A DNA stretch of 11,504 bases, taken from a bacterium. GTDB lineage: Bacteria > Bacteroidota > Ignavibacteria > Kapaibacteriales > UBA2268. How positions within the stretch are numbered: the first letter of the stretch is position 1; each line of letters opens with the position of its first letter. The stretch lies in NCBI GenBank assembly GCA_030426865.1, contig JAUHXN010000063.1, positions 1 to 11,504 on the forward strand. Reading direction: 5' to 3'. The notes under the pieces are model-generated. The model saw only the letters and a program-made list of their open reading frames with translations, did no database searches and was not told where the DNA came from. Of this stretch, positions 7,558 to 11,504 are shown in pieces. The position numbers and the translations under genes are program-made.

Positions 7558-7878
7558 TTAATTATTACCGTTACCGTTTCCACCTTGTGATGAGCCTTCT
7601 CCAGTAGTGTCTCTTCTAATATCGTCATCCCATGGATCCATTAAAGAATCATCAGAGTGATCAACTGGCTCTTTTTCCCAATAAGCTGGTAAAAGTACAC
7701 CACCATCTTCTGGTGAATGAGTATTATAGAAGTCAATTGCTTCTACATAATGATTATCTAAAACATAATCAACTTGAGTTCTATTATCTACAGCTATATC
7801 ATAAATACTTTCTTGAGTATAATAGTTTCCTGGCATTAATAATGCAAGATACCAAACGATCGCTAATAATATTTCCAT
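7558..7878 (-). CDS. Hypothetical small acidic protein with hydrophobic N-terminus
   Basis: I do not recognise this 106-residue protein. Residues 3-15 (ILLAIVWYLALLM) form a short hydrophobic stretch that could be a membrane anchor or atypical signal sequence, although there is no positively charged residue before it. Residues 18-70 are of mixed character, with many Tyr and Asp. Residues 70-90 are very acidic (DHSDDSLMDPWDDD), and 93-106 are a low-complexity Gly/Asn/Ser tail. There is no Cys, so it is not a lipoprotein. That it is a real gene is supported by an AGGTGA Shine-Dalgarno five bases before the ATG, an in-frame TAG directly before that ATG fixing the start, and a hairpin with a T run just after the stop. 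It stands alone between the crt operon and the divergent kinase gene. The overlapping + strand frame has no such signals. Confidence 0.68.
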   Translation of the reverse strand: MEILLAIVWYLALLMPGNYYTQESIYDIAVDNRTQVDYVLDNHYVEAIDFYNTHSPEDGGVLLPAYWEKEPVDHSDDSLMDPWDDDIRRDTTGEGSSQGGNGNGNN

Positions 7879-7883
7879 CTAAA

Positions 7884-7889
7884 TCACCT
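7884..7889 (-). promoter_or_regulatory. Shine-Dalgarno site of the small acidic protein gene
   Basis: AGGTGA on the - strand, five bases before the ATG at 7878. It decides the start and is notable because crtI, crtZ, recO and the response regulator show no such site. Confidence 0.65.
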
Positions 7890-7893
7890 ATAA

Positions 7894-7922
7894 ATTATAA
7901 TTATTAATATTTTTCTTGTTAA
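7894..7922 (-). promoter_or_regulatory. Possible sigma-70-like promoter of the small acidic protein gene
   Basis: On the - strand TTAACA (7922-7917) and TATAAT (7899-7894) are separated by exactly 17 bases. The predicted start would fall around 7887, within or at the edge of the Shine-Dalgarno site, leaving a very short leader; that weakens the call. The pattern is E. coli-like, not the Bacteroidota type seen at the tRNA, and chance matches are common in such AT-rich DNA. Confidence 0.3.
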
Positions 7923-7952
7923 TTTTAATTTAATAGCAACGATATTTGTGCC

Positions 7953-7966
7953 AATATTATAATATT
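7953..7966. repeat. 14-bp perfect palindrome in the divergent intergenic region
   Basis: AATATTATAATATT is a perfect inverted repeat midway between the two divergent genes. It lies between their candidate promoters, where an operator for a dimeric regulator could sit. It contains only A and T, so it may be accidental. Confidence 0.22.
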
Positions 7967-7970
7967 ATTA

Positions 7971-7999
7971 TTGAATTAGACAGTAAGTTTATATATATT
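7971..7999 (+). promoter_or_regulatory. Possible sigma-70-like promoter of the kinase-transporter unit
   Basis: TTGAAT (7971-7976), 17 bases, TATATT (7994-7999). The predicted transcript start near 8006 falls just before the GAGGAAGG ribosome-binding site of the 16-codon ORF. An overlapping TAAGTTTA (7984-7991) is one base off the Bacteroidota -7 element but has no TTTG at the right distance. Weak in AT-rich DNA. Confidence 0.3.
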
Positions 8000-8007
8000 A
8001 AAGAAAT

Positions 8008-8015
8008 GAGGAAGG
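8008..8015 (+). promoter_or_regulatory. Strong Shine-Dalgarno sequence before a 16-codon ORF
   Basis: GAGGAAGG ends four bases before the ATG at 8020. It is the purine-richest ribosome-binding site seen in the window, and it points to the short ORF, not to either plausible kinase start. Confidence 0.5.
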
Positions 8016-8019
8016 TAAT

Positions 8020-8070
8020 ATGGAAAATTTAAAAATATTTATTTATGATTCTAAGATTAATCAAAAGTAA
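8020..8070 (+). CDS. Candidate 16-residue leader peptide ahead of the kinase gene
   Basis: The frame reads MENLKIFIYDSKINQK and ends in tandem stops (TAA TAA, 8068-8073). It has a strong Shine-Dalgarno sequence, and its stop lies seven bases before an ATG (8078) that is in frame with the kinase, a layout suited to termination-reinitiation coupling. It has no run of one amino acid that would suggest classical attenuation, and no hairpin was evident. It could equally be a fortuitous short frame in the 5' leader. No homology can be judged at this length. Confidence 0.3.
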   Translation: MENLKIFIYDSKINQK

Positions 8071-10522
8071 TAATCAGATGTTTCGAATGGACAATATTAG
8101 CCATATAAAATTAACAATAATTTATTTTTTGTTAATTTCATTTTTTATGACTTTTCTAAATGTAGAATTAAATTCTTCAATTCCCTCCGATTCTATAGAT
8201 TATTACGAAAATAATATAAATAAATACTCCAAGACCGCAAAAATAGATATTCTCACAGACTTATCGAAATACTACAGCAAAATTGATACCAAGAAATCTA
8301 TTGGTTTTCTATATCAAATACTTAACTACTCTGTAGAAGATCAAGATACTGCCAATATAATTAAAACCGAATTCAGAATTGGTTTTATGTATCATACGAG
8401 CCCTTCAGTTGTAAGGCAGTCTTTGGATAGTGCCAGAACACATTATTTTAATGCACTAATATTGTTAGATTTAAATGAAAATCTTGATTACAGATTCAAA
8501 ACTTATCTTCAACTAGGTAAACTTTATCAAGATAATAACCCTCAAACATCACAAGTTTACTATGAGAAAGCTCTTAAAATAGCTGAGGATGTTGTTTATG
8601 ATTATGATTTACTATTATTATTATCTCAAAGGATTGCCTATTTAAATCTAAAACTTAATAGATATCAGAAGGTTATACTCCATAGCTTGAAAGTAATAGA
8701 TATATATGATATAATGGGTAAAGAAAAAGAAAAAATTTCATATCTAAACTATCTAGGTAACTCATATTTTCAAATGGGTAAATATAACAAGGCATTGAAT
8801 TATTATTTTCAAGAATTAGAATTGAGAAGGAAATATAATATAAATCCTTTAAATGATGATTTTCTTGATCAACTTGCTAAAGTATATACGGCTATGGGTC
8901 AATATGATAAAGCCCTTGATTATCATAAAAGAGCCATTAATCTTATTAGAAACCAAAAAAATATTGATAAAAAATCAAAGGAATCACTTGTTGCTAAATA
9001 TTACTTAAAAATAGGTGTAATCTACTATTTGAAGGAAAATTACAATAAGTCACTAGATTATTATAAACAAGCATTGGATTTAATAGGAGAATCAAAGGAT
9101 GATGCAAGTCTAAAGGGTAAGTCTATAATATATAATAATATGGCCTTAAATTACAAATCCCTTGGTTCGGTTGAAAAAGCTTTAGATATAATTAGAAAAA
9201 GTGAAGAAATAATCAATACAATTGGCTTAGATAACTATGAATTCTACACTTTAACTTCATTTTCAGAAATTTATTCTAAGCTGAATAAATTTGAAGAAGC
9301 AGAAAAATATTTGTTAAAGGCAATAGAACTTGCTCGAAAAGAAGAAAATTCGAATGATGAAAAGAACTCTATTTATCTTTTATATGAACTATATAAAAAA
9401 TTCAATAGGTTTGAATCAGCGTTAAACACGTATCAAAACTACAAAAACATGTCAGATTCTTTAATTAACTTAGAAATGACTGATAAACTGGTTGAGTTCC
9501 AGACAGTTTATGAAATGGAGAAAAGGAATCAAGAAAATGAAGCTTTAAAAACTGCTAATCGACTTCAAAGAGAAAAAGCTGAACTAGAAAGACAATCATT
9601 TATATTAACTTCGTTATTCTCATTATTAGTTATTGTTGTTCTGATGATTCTATTCTATTTTAGAAAGAGAGCGACAAATGTATTAGTAGTAAGTAATATA
9701 ACTATTGAGGGTCAAAATGCAAGATTACTCGAGTTAAACGAAAACCTAAGAAAAAGTGAATCAACACTAAGACATTCTAATACTACAAAAGATAAATTCA
9801 TATCAATTATAGCACATGATTTAAAAAATCCTATGCATTCAATTGGATTTAGTGCAGATTTGATGTTAAACTATTATGAAAGTTTAAATGATGAAAAGAA
9901 AAAAATCCATTTGAAAGGAATTTATAAAACATCTAACCATGCATACGACTTATTAGAAAACTTACTTCATTGGGCGAGAGCTCAAAGTAAATCGATGACT
10001 TATGAACCAAAAGAAGTAAACGTCAGTAGTATAATAAAAGATGTTGTGGATCTTAGTTTCAGTTCTGCTGATAATAAAAACGTAAATATTATAAATCATA
10101 TTGATACTCCTTTTAATGTATATGCTGATAGAAATATGATTGAAACTGTTGTTCGTAATCTCTTATCAAACTCTATAAAATTTAGTCATGAGAATGGGAC
10201 AATTGAACTTTCATTTTATATTGTTAACGAATATGCAATTATAGAAGTTAGTGACAACGGTATTGGTATACCTGATGAATCATTAGAAAAGCTATTTAAA
10301 ATTGAGGAACAGATTTCTACGCCTGGCACTATGAAAGAATCGGGTACTGGTTTAGGGTTATTATTATGTAAAGAATTTGTAAATATCAATAGGGGAGATA
10401 TTTGGGTGGAAAGTATATATGGTAGTGGATCAACTTTTAAATTCACAATTCCAATGAACAAAAATGCAAGGTTTGTAAGTAAAGAAGAAATACAACAATC
10501 TTTGAAAGGATTAAATAAATGA
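8045..10522 (+). CDS. TPR-repeat sensor histidine kinase
   Basis: An 825-residue membrane sensor kinase. Counting from the ATG at 8045, a hydrophobic signal or anchor segment lies at about 22-40. About nine TPR-like helical pairs fill roughly 60-480 (for example YLGNSYFQMGKYNKALNYY, AKVYTAMGQYDKALDYHKRA), then a charged coiled coil (485-517) and a transmembrane helix (519-538). The cytoplasmic kinase has phospho-acceptor H591 (IIAHDLKNPMHSI), the N box (N705, N709 in RNLLSNSIKF), the G1 box D737 (DNGIGIP) and the G2 box (GTGLGL, 767-772), so it looks active. The TPR region is probably periplasmic and senses a peptide or protein ligand (inference). There is no receiver domain, and no regulator gene is adjacent. 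The start is uncertain: ATG 8078 (residue 12) or 8087 (residue 15) keep the signal segment, and 8078 follows a short leader ORF. The 3' end overlaps the transporter gene by 4 bp. Confidence 0.92.
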   Translation: MILRLIKSNNQMFRMDNISHIKLTIIYFLLISFFMTFLNVELNSSIPSDSIDYYENNINKYSKTAKIDILTDLSKYYSKIDTKKSIGFLYQILNYSVEDQDTANIIKTEFRIGFMYHTSPSVVRQSLDSARTHYFNALILLDLNENLDYRFKTYLQLGKLYQDNNPQTSQVYYEKALKIAEDVVYDYDLLLLLSQRIAYLNLKLNRYQKVILHSLKVIDIYDIMGKEKEKISYLNYLGNSYFQMGKYNKALNYYFQELELRRKYNINPLNDDFLDQLAKVYTAMGQYDKALDYHKRAINLIRNQKNIDKKSKESLVAKYYLKIGVIYYLKENYNKSLDYYKQALDLIGESKDDASLKGKSIIYNNMALNYKSLGSVEKALDIIRKSEEIINTIGLDNYEFYTLTSFSEIYSKLNKFEEAEKYLLKAIELARKEENSNDEKNSIYLLYELYKKFNRFESALNTYQNYKNMSDSLINLEMTDKLVEFQTVYEMEKRNQENEALKTANRLQREKAELERQSFILTSLFSLLVIVVLMILFYFRKRATNVLVVSNITIEGQNARLLELNENLRKSESTLRHSNTTKDKFISIIAHDLKNPMHSIGFSADLMLNYYESLNDEKKKIHLKGIYKTSNHAYDLLENLLHWARAQSKSMTYEPKEVNVSSIIKDVVDLSFSSADNKNVNIINHIDTPFNVYADRNMIETVVRNLLSNSIKFSHENGTIELSFYIVNEYAIIEVSDNGIGIPDESLEKLFKIEEQISTPGTMKESGTGLGLLLCKEFVNINRGDIWVESIYGSGSTFKFTIPMNKNARFVSKEEIQQSLKGLNK

Positions 10523-11504
10523 AATTAAAAAAATTCCCTCATTCATTGTTACTAGTGTCAATTGTATTATTTGCATTAGTGATTTTAACTTGGATTATTC
10601 CATCAGGTAAATATGAGACGAAAACAATTGAAGTTAATGGTATAACTAAAAATATTGTTATTCCAGATTCTTACAAAGAAGTCGAACCTAATTATCAGGG
10701 ACTTGAGCTATTCTTAGCTCCTCTAGAAGGTTTTGTTTCTGCATCTGACATCATTGCATTCGTTTTCTTAGTTGGTGGAGCGTTTTCAATAGTAAATAGA
10801 ACAGGTGCTATAAATGCTGGTCTGTACAGAATAATTGATATGACTAAGAAGAATGAATCTCTCAGACATTTTGTAATACCTATATTAATGATGTTATTCT
10901 CAATTGGTGGAGCTACTTTTGGTATGGCTGAAGAAGTACTGGTATTCTTAATGGTTACAATACCACTGGCTATTGCTTTAGGCTATGACCCAATTGTTGG
11001 TATAGCTATTCCATTTATTGGTGCAGGTGTGGGTTTTGCAGGTGCTTTTATGAACCCATTTACGGTCGGTATAGCACAGGGTATTGCGGGAATAGAACCA
11101 TTATTTAGCGGAATGATATATCGATTAGTAGTATGGTTTATTATGACTATTATAGCAATAATATTTGTTTATAGATATGCAGAGAAAGTTCGTAAAGACC
11201 CTAGTAAATCAGTTGTCGGAAAAATTGATTACGGAGACAAATTAAAAGGCTTGAATAGTGAAGAAATGATCTTTAATAATAAAAGAAAGATTATAATATT
11301 GGGTCTTATAGTGTCGTTATGTATATTGATTTATGGGGTTACAAATTACAGTTGGTATATTGCTGAAATTAGTGGTTTATTCGTAGCTCTCGGTATAATT
11401 TCTGCTTTAATTTATAGATTAAATTCTGATGAAATTATTAGTGCATTTATAGATGGAGCAAAGGATATGATAGTCCCGGCCTTATTAATTGGCTTGGCAA
11501 AAGG
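10519..11504 (+). CDS. YfcC/DcuC-family membrane carrier, 3'-truncated
   Basis: The frame is open to the right edge, giving 328 residues of a protein that is usually about 470-510 long. The family (C4-dicarboxylate anaerobic carrier type, including YfcC and related basic amino acid or peptide-linked carriers) consists of inner-membrane secondary transporters. Visible hydrophobic spans are at about 9-28, 78-95, 117-134, 139-155, 158-178, 200-217, 257-273, 281-299, with another starting near 316. Family signatures are GGATFGMAEEVLVF at 130-143 and GAGVGFAGAFMNPFTVGIAQ at 168-187, closely matching YfcC-type proteins. The ATG overlaps the kinase stop as ATGA, and an AAGGA Shine-Dalgarno lies eight bases upstream (10506-10510), so it is translated with the kinase from one mRNA. 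The substrate cannot be assigned; an amino acid or dicarboxylate is the family expectation. Confidence 0.9.
   Translation, partial: MKLKKFPHSLLLVSIVLFALVILTWIIPSGKYETKTIEVNGITKNIVIPDSYKEVEPNYQGLELFLAPLEGFVSASDIIAFVFLVGGAFSIVNRTGAINAGLYRIIDMTKKNESLRHFVIPILMMLFSIGGATFGMAEEVLVFLMVTIPLAIALGYDPIVGIAIPFIGAGVGFAGAFMNPFTVGIAQGIAGIEPLFSGMIYRLVVWFIMTIIAIIFVYRYAEKVRKDPSKSVVGKIDYGDKLKGLNSEEMIFNNKRKIIILGLIVSLCILIYGVTNYSWYIAEISGLFVALGIISALIYRLNSDEIISAFIDGAKDMIVPALLIGLAK

Noticed and set aside
7632..7907. A 91-codon + strand frame overlapping the small acidic protein gene
   Set aside because: It has no ribosome site or downstream terminator of its own and has low-complexity Leu/His/Tyr content, while the opposite strand has a Shine-Dalgarno, a fixed start and a terminator.
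8006..8032. A frame starting at ATG 8006, in phase with the kinase, as an extended kinase N-terminus
   Set aside because: It reads eight codons and hits TAA at 8030-8032, so it cannot extend the kinase.

Overview
The window is strongly AT-rich and densely coded, with most genes on the + strand. It looks like a member of the Bacteroidota/Chlorobiota (FCB) group. The clearest sign is a textbook Bacteroidota-type promoter (TTTG, 19 bases, TAnnTTTG) just upstream of a tRNA-Asn. Other signs are the scarcity of Shine-Dalgarno sequences, a TPR-containing periplasmic sensor kinase, and the style of the RecO and carotenoid proteins. The exact lineage cannot be fixed from the window.

Layout. Bases 2-3646 read as one transcription unit: the 3' four-fifths of carB (large subunit of carbamoyl-phosphate synthase, cut by the window start), a stand-alone response regulator with a C-terminal helical tail, and a GNAT acetyltransferase joined to it by a 4-bp ATGA overlap. 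recO converges on this unit from the - strand and overlaps the acetyltransferase gene by 11 bp. recO shares a short divergent intergenic region with the tRNA-Asn gene, which is followed by a strong intrinsic terminator. Next is a compact carotenoid operon, crtI-crtB-crtZ (phytoene desaturase, phytoene synthase, beta-carotene hydroxylase), with 4-bp overlap or 1-bp spacing between genes. No lycopene cyclase gene is adjacent, so the pathway drawn here has a gap between lycopene and beta-carotene.

A hairpin after crtZ also serves a small - strand gene (7558-7878) for an unrecognised 106-residue acidic protein with a hydrophobic N-terminus and a Gly/Asn-rich tail. Divergent from it is a sensor histidine kinase with about nine periplasmic TPR-like repeats, preceded by a possible 16-codon leader ORF with a strong Shine-Dalgarno sequence. 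The kinase gene overlaps by 4 bp (ATGA) with a YfcC/DcuC-family membrane carrier gene that runs off the window end.

Most of the window is ordinary housekeeping and pigment metabolism. The parts most worth following up are at the right-hand end: the kinase-transporter coupling, the candidate leader peptide, the orphan small protein, and the intergenic region between them, which has Shine-Dalgarno and sigma-70-like signals that most other genes here lack. I see no mobile element, CRISPR array, rRNA or phage gene.
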